Below, one piece after another: positions 36,854 through 46,763 of a stretch of 64,000 nt of DNA. This DNA is from Clostridium thermarum (lineage in GTDB: Bacteria > Bacillota > Clostridia > Clostridiales > Clostridiaceae), in contig NZ_CP040924.1 in NCBI RefSeq assembly GCF_006351925.1, positions 2,609,860 to 2,673,859 of the forward strand, written 5' to 3'. Numbering within the stretch: the stretch's first letter is position 1; every line of letters starts with the position of its first letter. The notes beneath the pieces are model-generated. The model was not told the origin of the DNA. It saw only the letters and a program-made list of their open reading frames with translations, and did not search any database. Made by a program: the position numbers and the translations under genes.

Positions 36854-36873
36854 AATAAAATCTCCTTTTAAAG

Positions 36874-36905
36874 AATAATAAGGAGCACTTAGGCTCCTTA
36901 TTATT
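36874..36905 (-). terminator. terminator after LCP gene
   Basis: Stem AATAATAAGGAGC / GCTCCTTATTATT (13 bp) with a short loop, between the LCP gene and the HD gene. Confidence 0.8.
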
Positions 36906-36968
36906 TTTTGTAATCTGCAGTTTTTAATACCCTATATAATATACCACAATTACCAACTTTTAAATAAA

Positions 36969-38498
36969 TTAATTTACAGGCTTACTTTCATTATTTACTG
37001 TTCCCGCTTCAGTACCACCGGTACCATTGCTACTTGTTCCGGAATTGCCATTAGTGGTTCCTCCGGTACTTGTATCGCTGTTTACCCCGTTACCGGTGTT
37101 GCCTGTGTCTGTCCCATTAATAGATCCGGTTCCGCTGTCTCCTGTGGTTCCGGTGTCACCGGTATTACCAGTGTTACTGGAATTCCCGCTACCATTCTCC
37201 TTGGTGCCAGTATTGCCTTCACTACTTCCGCCAGTGCCGGTTTTGTTACTTCCGTTATTAGGCTTTTCAGTATTATCAGTTCCTATACCTTCTTTACCCG
37301 CTCCGTTATTTTCAGTTCCTTTTCCCTCTGTAGTTCCAGATTTGCTTTCATCACCAGTTTCTACCACAGGTTCTTGATTTTCCTTTTCAGGTTGATCTAA
37401 GCTCGGGTCGTCGTTATCATATTCCACCTTAACTTCCTTGGCTTTATACTCTTTAATTACCTGATTAAAGGCTTCCAAATCCAACTCTTCTACTGGTGTA
37501 ATCTTATTTGTAAATATGAAGTCGTTCATAACTTTCGCATTTTGATTTCTATCCATCAAAAGAACCCAGGCTCCGTTATACATTCCACCCCAGCTTAGGT
37601 CATTGGTAGGTATCTGTAGTTGAGCTACCTCCAAGGGCTCAAATTTTGACACAGTATAAGCATAGTTAAGCAGGGCAGCGGGTTCAATGTTAGTACGAAC
37701 ACATCCCAACATGCTTTCCATGATCTTTGGATAATTAATTAAGCTTGTACTTTTTAACTTTTGTGCTAAAAGTCCTAACACTTCTCTCTGTCTTTCAGTT
37801 CTATTGTACTCTGTATCAGTCTTTCTTATTCTGGCATAGGCTAAGGCTTGCTGTCCATCTAACAGCTGATATCCTGTATGAGTCAAAGGAGGTGATCTAA
37901 CCTCTCTGGTTTCGCCAATGTACTTATTTATTTCATCAAGTTCATGTTCCTTTACATTTACATAAATTCCGCCTACGGTATCAATTATATCTTCAAAACC
38001 CCAGAAATTAACTAGAATATATTTATCCAGTTTAATTCTAAAATTCATTTCTATGGTTTTCATTAACAGTTCCGGTCCACCCAGTTGATAGGCAGCATTA
38101 ATCTTCTGTGTCTTATACTTAGGTATATCAACGTAAGAATCTCTCATAATAGAAGTGAACTTGATATTTTTATTTATATCGTCGATAGTGGCTATAATAA
38201 TGGAGTCTGATCTTGAGGGTTCATCAATTTCTCTGGCATCGGTACCTATTAATAATATGTTGGTTATACCCTTTTGTTCTTCATATAGTGGTGCTTCCAT
38301 CTCAACATCGCTATAGTCTACATCATTTTTAATAGAACCATCATTTGCAGATACATAAATTTTGCTTCTCACATGAAGATAATATGCTCCAATGGCAGAA
38401 AAAGTAATAAGAAAAATTAAACATATACTCAATACAATCTTTTTTTGAATACTCATTTTTTTGAGGTAATTTCCTATTGCCTTAAAAAAGTTTTTCAA
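36969..38498 (-). CDS. LytR-CpsA-Psr (LCP) family protein
   Basis: 509 residues. One membrane anchor near residues 16-36 is followed by an extracellular LCP domain: NILLIGTDARE, RSDSIIIATID, SIMRDSYVDIP, KINAAYQLGG, LDGQQALAYARIRKTDTEYNRTERQR. LCP enzymes transfer undecaprenyl-linked polymers (teichoic acid, capsule) to peptidoglycan. The last 130 residues are a low-complexity Gly/Ser/Thr/Asn tail, unusual in length. I use the TTG at 38498 (GGAGGTG, eight bases upstream) and not the upstream ATG. Confidence 0.93.
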   Translation of the reverse strand: MKNFFKAIGNYLKKMSIQKKIVLSICLIFLITFSAIGAYYLHVRSKIYVSANDGSIKNDVDYSDVEMEAPLYEEQKGITNILLIGTDAREIDEPSRSDSIIIATIDDINKNIKFTSIMRDSYVDIPKYKTQKINAAYQLGGPELLMKTIEMNFRIKLDKYILVNFWGFEDIIDTVGGIYVNVKEHELDEINKYIGETREVRSPPLTHTGYQLLDGQQALAYARIRKTDTEYNRTERQREVLGLLAQKLKSTSLINYPKIMESMLGCVRTNIEPAALLNYAYTVSKFEPLEVAQLQIPTNDLSWGGMYNGAWVLLMDRNQNAKVMNDFIFTNKITPVEELDLEAFNQVIKEYKAKEVKVEYDNDDPSLDQPEKENQEPVVETGDESKSGTTEGKGTENNGAGKEGIGTDNTEKPNNGSNKTGTGGSSEGNTGTKENGSGNSSNTGNTGDTGTTGDSGTGSINGTDTGNTGNGVNSDTSTGGTTNGNSGTSSNGTGGTEAGTVNNESKPVN

Positions 38499-38723
38499 AT
38501 AAAACACCTCCAATTTTTTCGGACACTTATATATACGTATTTTTTTATATAAATTGCACAAAATATTTTTTATACTTAACTAACTTATTTATTATAATAC
38601 AAAATTATTTTTTATTCTACTATAAATTTTTCACCCCATATTTTATAGACTTTTTATGTTAATTAAAGTAGAATAGTTATTAAGTTTAAAAGTGCCTTGA
38701 CGTACCTCACGGGAGGATGAAAG

Positions 38724-39098
38724 ATGAAATTAAAGAAATATGATTACATAATATTCGCAGTTCTTGCATTTATAACGATTTTTTCAATACTGGTTCCTTT
38801 CCTCTTTAGAAAGGAATATGATCAAGACTTGGTTGTAATTGAAATAGATGGTAAGGAATACAAATCCTTTCCCTTAGATAAGAATGCTACAATCCCAATC
38901 AAGATAGCTGGTAATTATAATCTTATCGAGATCATAGATGGAAAGGTCCATGTTGCAGAGGCTAATTGTCATGATGAGCTTTGTGTAAAGGATGGATATA
39001 TTAGTAAGCCTGGTCAGATGCTTATTTGTCTGCCACATAAGGTGGTAGTTCAAATCTCAGGAACTGACATTCCGGAAATTGATGAAAGTACCTATTGA
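38724..39098 (+). CDS. NusG domain II-containing protein
   Basis: 124 residues: one N-terminal membrane segment (IIFAVLAFITIFSILVPFLF) and an extracytoplasmic NusG-II-like beta domain with ANCHDELCVKDGYIS and ICLPHKVVVQI. The two cysteines CHDELC plus ICLPHK are typical of this family. It is usually next to a Gx transporter gene, as here, and is linked to quinone or FMN-related redox clusters, but the function is not established. A good GGGAGGATG ribosome site precedes the start. Confidence 0.85.
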   Translation: MKLKKYDYIIFAVLAFITIFSILVPFLFRKEYDQDLVVIEIDGKEYKSFPLDKNATIPIKIAGNYNLIEIIDGKVHVAEANCHDELCVKDGYISKPGQMLICLPHKVVVQISGTDIPEIDESTY

Positions 39099-39170
39099 TA
39101 AAGTTTAATGTTCATTTAGATGCTTTTGTAAAATTTAAATTTCAGTTCCCATATCGGAGGGAGTAATCAA

Positions 39171-39695
39171 ATGAAAAAGCTGCAAAAACTTACTTTTATA
39201 GCTGTGCTTGTTGCCCAAGCTCTAATACTGTATATAGTAGAAGGCATGATTCCGGTGCCCTTTATTGCGCCTGGTGCCAAGCTCGGTTTGTCAAACATTG
39301 TAACCCTGACTTCACTTTTTATATTAGGCTTTAAAGACACCTTTGTTGTACTTATAGTAAGAATACTTCTATCTACCTTTTTCGGAGGTAACTTGTCTAG
39401 CTTGATGTACAGCTTAAGCGGTGGAATACTGAGTTTAATAGTGATGCATCTTGTTAAAACCTTTGGTAAAGATGATGTAAGTATCATAGGTATAAGTGTT
39501 GCCGGTGCCTTCTTCCATAATGTTGGCCAAGTACTTGCTGCAGCGGCAATTGTCCATAATATAAACCTGGTGGTCTACATACCAATATTGACTATTGCCG
39601 GTGTTGGAACAGGTATATTGGTAGGGATCACAAGCAATTATCTGCTAAAAGCCTTAAGCAAGATACCAATATATAAGTACTTTGGAAATTCATAA
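39171..39695 (+). CDS. Gx transporter / heptaprenyl diphosphate synthase component I family
   Basis: 174 residues, five to six membrane spans, with FIAPGAKLGLSNIVTL and the glycine-rich STFFGGNLSSLMYSLSGG motif that names the Gx family. The annotation as heptaprenyl diphosphate synthase component I is historical. The fold resembles ECF S components, so a transport role (precursor or vitamin) is more plausible. It follows the NusG-II gene in the same operon. Confidence 0.82.
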   Translation: MKKLQKLTFIAVLVAQALILYIVEGMIPVPFIAPGAKLGLSNIVTLTSLFILGFKDTFVVLIVRILLSTFFGGNLSSLMYSLSGGILSLIVMHLVKTFGKDDVSIIGISVAGAFFHNVGQVLAAAAIVHNINLVVYIPILTIAGVGTGILVGITSNYLLKALSKIPIYKYFGNS

Positions 39696-39775
39696 AATTT
39701 GTGTAGTGAATATTTAGACTTGCCTTCGGTTAAATTAAAAGTGTAGATAAAATTTATCTAGCCGGAGGTATGAAA

Positions 39776-39946
39776 ATGGATAATAACAAAAATCTAATGA
39801 AAACCGACGAAAAAAGTAAGGCTGAATTACGAAAAATGTTCCCAAGAGACGGTTCAGACATAGGAATAGAAGATGGTGAAAAAATAGGTTCTCATAGTAA
39901 TGGTAAGAAATTTACTACCCGTTCCAAGCTGTCTCATAATAAATAA
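39776..39946 (+). CDS. small charged hypothetical protein, 56 aa
   Basis: A short frame with a strong ribosome binding site (GGAGG, eight bases before ATG 39776). It is rich in Lys, Asp and Asn, with no hydrophobic segment (DNNKNLMKTDEKSK, then FPRDGSDIGIEDGEKIG). A terminator follows directly, so it is a complete transcription unit. Family unrecognised. It resembles in style the tiny charged proteins at 53.8-54.3 kb. Confidence 0.65.
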   Translation: MDNNKNLMKTDEKSKAELRKMFPRDGSDIGIEDGEKIGSHSNGKKFTTRSKLSHNK

Positions 39947-39959
39947 TATAATTGCCTTT

Positions 39960-39989
39960 AAACTCCAAGAGTATTAGCTTTTGGAGTTT
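39960..39989 (+). terminator. terminator after 56-aa gene
   Basis: Stem AAACTCCAA / TTGGAGTTT, 12-base loop, T7 tail. Confidence 0.85.
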
Positions 39990-40057
39990 TTTTATTTTTA
40001 TGTTATTGTTATAATTAGTGTAGTCTTTTAATAATAATAACTTGAAAGGATAGAGTT

Positions 40058-41035
40058 ATGAAAACTAAAGTATTAAATTTACTATCAGAAAACAGCTATG
40101 TTTCAGGAGAAAGCATCAGTGAAGCTTTGGGCATCAGCCGTGCTGCTGTTTGGAAATACATAAATATATTAAAAAAGGAAGGTTACATCATAGAGTCTTC
40201 AACAAATAAGGGCTATATAGTCTTAGGCCGTCCCGATGTCTTAACCTCTGTGGAGGTTAGCCCATTTATTAGAACCGAGTTTGTTGGCAAAAACATAGTT
40301 CATTTTAATACTATAAGTTCCACAAATACAAAGGCAAAGGAATTGGCTGCAGATAACTGCCCTAATGGCACCGTTATTATAAGCGAAGAGCAGACCTCAG
40401 GTAGAGGCCGACTGGGACGTCAGTGGGTGTCCCCTAAATGCAAGGGAATTTGGATGTCTATAATATTAAGACCGGATATCCCCCCAATGGAAGCTTATAA
40501 GGTTACAATAATAGCGGCAGCTGCTGTACACGGAGCACTTGCAGAAAACGGAGCAGACTCTCTTATTAAATGGCCAAATGATATTATTATGAACGGAAAA
40601 AAAGTCTGCGGTATTCTAACAGAAATGAATGCAGAGTTAAGTAAGATCCACTACCTTGTGATAGGTATTGGTATAAATGTAAATACTGAAGATACAGAAA
40701 TTCCTGAGGACTTAAAGGATAAAGCTTCTTCGCTAAAGCTTGAGACTAATAGACATTTTGATAGAAAGTTGCTTTTAGGTTCGATTCTAAACCATTTTGA
40801 ACCCTTGTACAAGGAATTTACAAGCACAGGGTCCATAGAAACTTCTATTGCTGTATGTAGAGACCATTCTGCAGTTTTAAATCGCGAGGTTATACTCTTA
40901 GAAGGAAATAAAAGTAGCACTGTAAAAGTTGTAGATATAAACAATAACGGTCATCTGCTTATACAAGAGGGTGATGCTGTTAGAGAGATTTTGTCCGGGG
41001 AAGTATCCCTTAGGGCAAAAGAGGGGTATATTTAA
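40058..41035 (+). CDS. birA: bifunctional biotin ligase / biotin repressor
   Basis: 325 residues. An N-terminal winged helix (residues about 5-55, ESISEALGISRAAVWKYINILKKEG) precedes the biotin-protein ligase core with GRGRLGRQWVSP, the ATP/biotin motif IKWPNDI and CGILTEM, then a small C-terminal SH3-like domain. The DNA-binding domain means it can repress biotin genes. A matching operator stands before the neighbouring bioY. Confidence 0.96.
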   Translation: MKTKVLNLLSENSYVSGESISEALGISRAAVWKYINILKKEGYIIESSTNKGYIVLGRPDVLTSVEVSPFIRTEFVGKNIVHFNTISSTNTKAKELAADNCPNGTVIISEEQTSGRGRLGRQWVSPKCKGIWMSIILRPDIPPMEAYKVTIIAAAAVHGALAENGADSLIKWPNDIIMNGKKVCGILTEMNAELSKIHYLVIGIGINVNTEDTEIPEDLKDKASSLKLETNRHFDRKLLLGSILNHFEPLYKEFTSTGSIETSIAVCRDHSAVLNREVILLEGNKSSTVKVVDINNNGHLLIQEGDAVREILSGEVSLRAKEGYI

Positions 41036-41122
41036 CAGAAGTTAGAGGTTATAAGTTGGATATTAGAGACAGATGTTTTTCCATAGCTGTTGGAAAAACA
41101 AGAATTTCGAAAAAATAAAATT

Positions 41123-41202
41123 AACACGGAATTTAAGGAGGACACTGATGTTTTTTATTTATACTTTTCAGCATTCTCAGTATCCTCTGTTTTTTCCGTG
41201 TT
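41123..41202. other. long imperfect hairpin between birA and bioY
   Basis: Outer arms AACACGGAA (41123-41131) and TTCCGTGTT (41194-41202) enclose a second, imperfect pair (GGAGGACACTGATG with CATTCTCAGTATCCTC). No gene is convincing here. It may be a convergent terminator or a structured RNA. Confidence 0.4.
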
Positions 41203-41261
41203 TTATTTACTTTGTGATATATTTTCTTCCATTGTATAATACCCATGTATTAACCTGCTAT

Positions 41262-41819
41262 TTATTTGCTAGCCAACTTCAAAACCGGAATTATCTTTGC
41301 CCCCAATATAGCTGCCACTATACATTTTAAAATATCTCCCGGAAGAAACACAAGAAAACCGGTCTTTGTAAGGCCTAGAATATTTACGCTTTTATCTAGG
41401 ACCTTACTCATTATAAAATATAAATATGGCACACCTATAAGGTAGTCCACTAGCACTCCTGCCATACTGCAGATAAATAGAACTGAGATAGTCTTCCTGC
41501 TAAACTTTTCGCTGATGTATCCAATGACAAAGGCTGCAGGAACAAAGCCTATAAGATAGCCAAAGGAAGGTTGAAGAAAATATCCTATGCCCCCACCTTG
41601 GGTAAAAATAGGAAATCCTGCTAGTCCAATCAATATATATAAGACTTGGGCTAGAGCTCCATAATACTTACCTAAAAGTACCGCTCCAAGTGCAACAAAG
41701 AAAATTTGCAGTGTGATATCCGGAAGAAAGGCTCCAAAGGGAATCTTAATAAAGGCACCTACAGCTGTTAATGCCGTAAACATTGAAGTGAGTATCATCA
41801 TTTTTAAGTTGAGTTTCAT
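41262..41819 (-). CDS. bioY: BioY family biotin transporter S component
   Basis: 185 residues with six membrane helices and BioY motifs FIKIPFGAFLPDITLQIFFVAL (split family signature), QGGGIGYFLQPSFGYLIGF and LVDYLIGVPYLY. BioY imports biotin, alone or with an ECF module such as those in this window. Its promoter carries a BirA-type operator, so it is expected to be off when biotin is plentiful. Confidence 0.94.
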   Translation of the reverse strand: MKLNLKMMILTSMFTALTAVGAFIKIPFGAFLPDITLQIFFVALGAVLLGKYYGALAQVLYILIGLAGFPIFTQGGGIGYFLQPSFGYLIGFVPAAFVIGYISEKFSRKTISVLFICSMAGVLVDYLIGVPYLYFIMSKVLDKSVNILGLTKTGFLVFLPGDILKCIVAAILGAKIIPVLKLASK

Positions 41820-41873
41820 ACTTGCCCCCCATTCTGTGCTATGTAATACAACTATTATTATATAATATGGCCA

Positions 41874-41915
41874 CCATATTGTAAACCTTATTTTATATAC
41901 AGGTTTACAATATGG
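41874..41915 (-). promoter_or_regulatory. BirA operator before bioY
   Basis: Perfect 14-bp inverted arms (CCATATTGTAAACC and GGTTTACAATATGG) separated by 14 bp. This contains the BirA signature TTGTAAACC-N14-GGTTTACAA. The -35 (TTTACA) of a TTTACA-17-TATAAT promoter lies inside the bioY-proximal arm, so binding would block transcription. Confidence 0.88.
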
Positions 41916-41932
41916 TTTTTAACTCAATAAAA

Positions 41933-41968
41933 AATCACAGATACCTCTAACTAAAGGTACCTGTGATT
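41933..41968 (-). terminator. terminator after ilvC-ilvB unit
   Basis: Stem AATCACAG-TACCT with AGGTA-CTGTGATT, and T6 on the minus strand beyond it. Confidence 0.82.
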
Positions 41969-42008
41969 ATAAGATTTACAAAACACCTATTCTATTTCGA
42001 TTTTAGAT

Positions 42009-42206
42009 TCAGAAGGTCATAAACATAATATTATATTCACTGCAATCGCAGGGTAAATCCAAAACTTCTGCCCCATTCACAGATCTTTGGTTTATCTTCT
42101 CCTGCTTTAAATAGTCATAGAATAATCGTCCATTGCCTTCCTCTTCATTTGAATGTAAATCTGATAATAAATTTTCAACAAATAAATAGTCCCCTTTTTT
42201 TACCAT
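42009..42206 (-). CDS. hypothetical protein, 65 aa, following ilvB
   Basis: A small acidic soluble protein with AAGGAGAGG upstream of its ATG, 17 bases behind the ilvB stop and before the operon terminator. It includes KKGDYLFVENLLSDLHS and a C-terminal LPCDCSEYN with two close cysteines. It is not an acetolactate synthase small subunit, although it occupies the place where ilvN often sits. Family unknown. Confidence 0.65.
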   Translation of the reverse strand: MVKKGDYLFVENLLSDLHSNEEEGNGRLFYDYLKQEKINQRSVNGAEVLDLPCDCSEYNIMFMTF

Positions 42207-42223
42207 GCAAACCTCTCCTTCTT

Positions 42224-43897
42224 TTATTGTCCATTGATTATTTCATGAATTGGTGCCCCCGGAGCAACCATTGGTAATACTTTATTCTCCTCATTTATAA
42301 TGCAGTTAACTATTATGGGCTCATTTAAACTTAGTGCATAGCTTAAAGCTTCTTCTACCTGTTCTTCCTTCTCTACCCTAATTCCCTTTATTCCATAGGC
42401 CTCACCAAGCTTTACAAAGTCCACATCTTCTCCTAGCTGTGTAAAGGAAAGTCTGCCATTACAAAACATCTCCTGCCACTGTCTCACCATACCTAAGGCA
42501 TGATTATTAAATACCAGCTGTATAACCGGACAATTATATCTTGCTAGGGTAACAAGTTCAGTACTGTTCATTTTGAAACTTCCATCACCAGCTACATTCA
42601 CTACCTTCTTCCCAGTCTTTCCGAAGCAGGCTCCTATGGCAGCGCCTAGGCCGTAGCCCATGGTACCTAAGCCACCGGAAGAAATAAAGCTTCTGGGCTC
42701 TGTATAGGTAAAGTATTGAGCAGCCCACATTTGATTTTGTCCTACTTCTGTTGTGATGATGACCTTTCCCTCAGATAGCTCAAACAGTTTGTTTAGTATA
42801 TATTGAGGACTTAGTCCCTTGTGATTGTACTTCAGGGGATATTCTTCTTTCCAGCGGTTAATCCTTTCATTCCACTCTGATAAAGACTTTTCTCTGACAG
42901 AACCGCATAACTGGGGCAATACTTCTCTTAAGTCCCCTATTATTGGTGCATCCACCCTGACATTCTTCCCTATCTCATCGGCATCGATATCTACATGAAT
43001 AATCTTAGCTTCCGGTGCAAAGGTATCTATATGGCTAGCTACCCTATCGCTAAATCTTGCCCCTAGTGCTATAAGCAAGTCACAATGAGTTACACCATAG
43101 TTTGAACTGTGGCTCCCATGCATTCCAACCATCCCGGTAAAGAGCGGATGATTATATGGGAAGCTTCCAATCCCCATCAAGGATGTGGTTACCGGTGCTT
43201 TTATTTTTTCAGCAAACTCTACTAACTTATCACTTACTCCGGCTATAATTACCCCTCCACCGGCATAGATCATTGGTCTTTTACTTTCATTTATAAGCTT
43301 AACTGCCTCAACTAAGGATGTTTCATCAAATATTTTCACATCCGCAGCGCAACCTGCCATACTCTTCAGCCTATCCTCAGGAACGTATTCCATAGTACAA
43401 AGCTGCACATCCTTCGGAATGTCTATTAGGACTGGCCCCGGTCTGCCTTCCTTTGCAATGTAGAAAGCTTCTTTAATGATTTCTGGAATTTCCTCAATAT
43501 TTTTAACCTGATAATTTTTCTTTGTAATCGACGAAGTTATACTTGTGATATTCACCTCTTGGAAGGAATCCCTTCCAAGTAGCGATCTTGCTACTTGTCC
43601 AGTGATTACTACCATGGGGATGGAATCACTGAAAGCCGTTGCAATGCCTGTAACAGTATTTGTAGCACCTGGACCTGAGGTAGCGAACACAACCCCCACT
43701 TTTCCTGTAGTTCTTGCATATCCATCTGCCGCATGAGAAGCCCCCTGCTCATGGGCGGTTATTACATGCACAATTTCTTTCTCATCATATAGTGCATCGT
43801 ACAGTGGAATTACTGCCCCCCCCGGATAACCAAATACAGTATCAACTCCCTGTTCCCTTAGACATTGTAAAATTAATTGTGCACCCTTCAATTTCAA
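42224..43897 (-). CDS. ilvB: acetolactate synthase large subunit (second copy, T-box controlled)
   Basis: 557 residues with GYPGGAVIPLYDALY, catalytic Glu in AHEQGASHAADGYAR, and the ThDP motif VAGDGSFKMNSTELVTLARYN...NN. The sequence is closer to classic biosynthetic IlvB than the 16.2-kb copy, but no ilvN follows it. It may use the small subunit from the other locus. It is preceded by an isoleucine T-box placed right after ilvC. Confidence 0.95.
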   Translation of the reverse strand: MKLKGAQLILQCLREQGVDTVFGYPGGAVIPLYDALYDEKEIVHVITAHEQGASHAADGYARTTGKVGVVFATSGPGATNTVTGIATAFSDSIPMVVITGQVARSLLGRDSFQEVNITSITSSITKKNYQVKNIEEIPEIIKEAFYIAKEGRPGPVLIDIPKDVQLCTMEYVPEDRLKSMAGCAADVKIFDETSLVEAVKLINESKRPMIYAGGGVIIAGVSDKLVEFAEKIKAPVTTSLMGIGSFPYNHPLFTGMVGMHGSHSSNYGVTHCDLLIALGARFSDRVASHIDTFAPEAKIIHVDIDADEIGKNVRVDAPIIGDLREVLPQLCGSVREKSLSEWNERINRWKEEYPLKYNHKGLSPQYILNKLFELSEGKVIITTEVGQNQMWAAQYFTYTEPRSFISSGGLGTMGYGLGAAIGACFGKTGKKVVNVAGDGSFKMNSTELVTLARYNCPVIQLVFNNHALGMVRQWQEMFCNGRLSFTQLGEDVDFVKLGEAYGIKGIRVEKEEQVEEALSYALSLNEPIIVNCIINEENKVLPMVAPGAPIHEIINGQ

Positions 43898-43934
43898 TAT
43901 AGATCACCCCAAATTATATATTTAATGCCCCCTT

Positions 43935-44198
43935 ATAAGACAAAAACCTCCGCCCATAATTTAGGGACGAAGGTTTTCTTCGTGGTACCACCCTAGTTCT
44001 CCATTACTATATAGAAATGGACTCCTTGAGAGATGACCTATTAGTCATCGCCACTGTATCGGGTGGACCGTATATACCTACTTACTTTCAGCATATAAGC
44101 TCCGGAACGATATTCAACAGCTACTTAAGCACCGGCTCTCAGCTTTTCCCGGCTCTCTGTGGCTTAACTGTAACAGTCTACTCTTCCATCACTGCCTG
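43935..44198 (-). promoter_or_regulatory. T-box riboswitch (isoleucine) between ilvC and ilvB
   Basis: T-box sequence AGGGTGGTACCACG (43981-43994 minus). The terminator arms AAACCTTCGTCC and GGCGGAGGTTT occupy 43944-43976. Stem I has GATGGAAGAGTAGA on the 5' side and GAAT-ATC-G-TTCC on the 3' side, so the specifier reads ATC (44109-44111), isoleucine. The leader starts directly at the ilvC stop, so it can act both on its own transcripts and on read-through from ilvC. Confidence 0.9.
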
Positions 44199-45206
<1,008 letters not shown>

Positions 45207-45345
45207 TTAGCCCCCCTTAATATTTTTATACGTATTAAAGTATATTTATGGTTTATGTCCCCCAAGACGTATATAAATATACTAAATATTCTGTTTTCTC
45301 AACTTGTGTTTCACCTGTTTTTACCTTAGCATACACATTTTTATG

Positions 45346-45565
45346 TAAAATAAAAGGACAGTCTTCGCTTGGGGCGAAAACTATCCGCGGTGCCACCCAA
45401 ATTTTTACTCAATAACTAACGGCTGACGCCGGCAAAGCTTACTACTTTAGTTCAGCCTGCAACTCCAAGGTGATATTCAGAATATATCCCTCTGTGGGCT
45501 TTCACCTTCCCCCACTCTCTGTAAGAGTTCAAGTATTCTTACTCGTCCTTATCATAGTCTTTCAA
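45346..45565 (-). promoter_or_regulatory. T-box riboswitch (isoleucine) before ilvC
   Basis: T-box GGGTGGCACCGCGG (45385-45398 minus). Terminator arms (GGATAGTTTTCGC with GCGAAGACTGTCC) with T-rich tail lie at 45350-45386. The specifier loop is well formed: AAGG-ACG-AGTA-AGAATA pairs with TATTCT-GAA-T-ATC-A-CCTT, giving ATC (45472-45474), isoleucine. The promoter further upstream is TTGACA-17-TAAATT near 45602-45630. Confidence 0.95.
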
Positions 45566-45773
45566 AAATTTGCATTTAGATTGAATTTATAATTAATTTA
45601 CCACTTATATACTTCCCTGTCAATAGTTTATGCAAAAATATCAATATTATTGAAAATTTATGTGTTTAATCATAACAATTATTATATATTTATAGTCATT
45701 TTCATATCAATATGATATGTTGTATTCACTTTTTTTAACAATATATCTGAGCACCCTAAAGAAGAACTTATAT

Positions 45774-46718
45774 TTATTCATTTTTCATAACTTCTTTAAT
45801 AACCCTAAGTGCGTTCTTATAAAATATCTTATCCGCTTCATCTTCACTGAAGCCATTTTTGATTAAGCTATTATATAATACATCCATTTTTGAGCAATCT
45901 TCAAATTCCACAGGAGTTGAGATACCGTCGAAGTCACTGCCTAAAGCTAAGACATCAATTCCCCCAATCTTATAAATATGCTTTACATGCTTCACCATAT
46001 CTTCCACCGTGGCAATGTTATACTCTCCTAAAAAACCTGAGAAGAAGTTCAAGCCTGTTAGTCCTCCTCTATCTGCCAAAATTTTTATCATATCATCAGT
46101 AAGATTTCTCGGATTGTTTGTTATAGACCTGGCATTTGAGTGGGAAGCAATAAATGGAGCCCTGCTTCTTGCAGCCACATCGTAAAAACCTCTGTCGGAG
46201 AGATGGGACACGTCAATAATAATCCCCATTTCATTCATGGCATCTATAAGCTGAAGTCCAAAATCAGTTAAGCCTTCATTGCTGTATTTCCATAAATAAT
46301 TTGGATATCCTATTTCATTGGGATAGTTCCAAGTTAAGGTTATCAATCTTACCCCCAGTTCATAAAAGCCCTTTAGGTTTTCTAGGTCACCCTGTATTAC
46401 CGCGCCTTCCTCTATAGTCAATACACTGGAGATCAGCCCCTTATTCTCATTTTCCAAAATATCAGAGTAACTGAATGCCTGCTTTACGCTGTCACTGTTT
46501 TTTAGCATCTCTTTCTTAAATATTCTTACTAGCTCCAAAGCCCAAGCCTGAATATCAGGATGATCATTTCTATCTACAAATAGGGCAAAAAACTGCGCAA
46601 GATAGTTACTTTTCTTCAGCTTGTTTATATCTACAGAAAATATATTTTCTTTTAGCTCACTACCTTCTACTTCCGCTAATTTATCTAAGGTATCACAGTG
46701 CAAATCTATAATTTTCAT
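45774..46718 (-). CDS. membrane-dipeptidase-type peptidase (M19)
   Basis: 314 residues of the renal dipeptidase family, a zinc-dependent (alpha/beta)8 amidohydrolase that cleaves dipeptides, often with D-amino acids. Metal ligands: IDLHCDTLDKL at the N-terminus, a bridging Glu in LTIEEGA, ASHSNARSITNNPRNL and LGSDFDGI. No signal peptide, so it is cytoplasmic. Start ATG 46718 has AGGAG six bases away. The longer TTG frame to 46736 is unlikely. Confidence 0.93.
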   Translation of the reverse strand: MKIIDLHCDTLDKLAEVEGSELKENIFSVDINKLKKSNYLAQFFALFVDRNDHPDIQAWALELVRIFKKEMLKNSDSVKQAFSYSDILENENKGLISSVLTIEEGAVIQGDLENLKGFYELGVRLITLTWNYPNEIGYPNYLWKYSNEGLTDFGLQLIDAMNEMGIIIDVSHLSDRGFYDVAARSRAPFIASHSNARSITNNPRNLTDDMIKILADRGGLTGLNFFSGFLGEYNIATVEDMVKHVKHIYKIGGIDVLALGSDFDGISTPVEFEDCSKMDVLYNSLIKNGFSEDEADKIFYKNALRVIKEVMKNE

Positions 46719-46763
46719 TTCATTCTCCTGAGACAATTCTTCTTTTGTTATATTATTATAGCA

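Noticed and set aside
37027-37377. Pro/Val/Leu-rich plus-strand frame
   Set aside because: It is the antisense of the low-complexity tail of the LCP protein.
41073-41330. 85-aa plus-strand frame between birA and bioY
   Set aside because: Composition is not protein-like, it overlaps the bioY end, and the DNA folds as a long hairpin.
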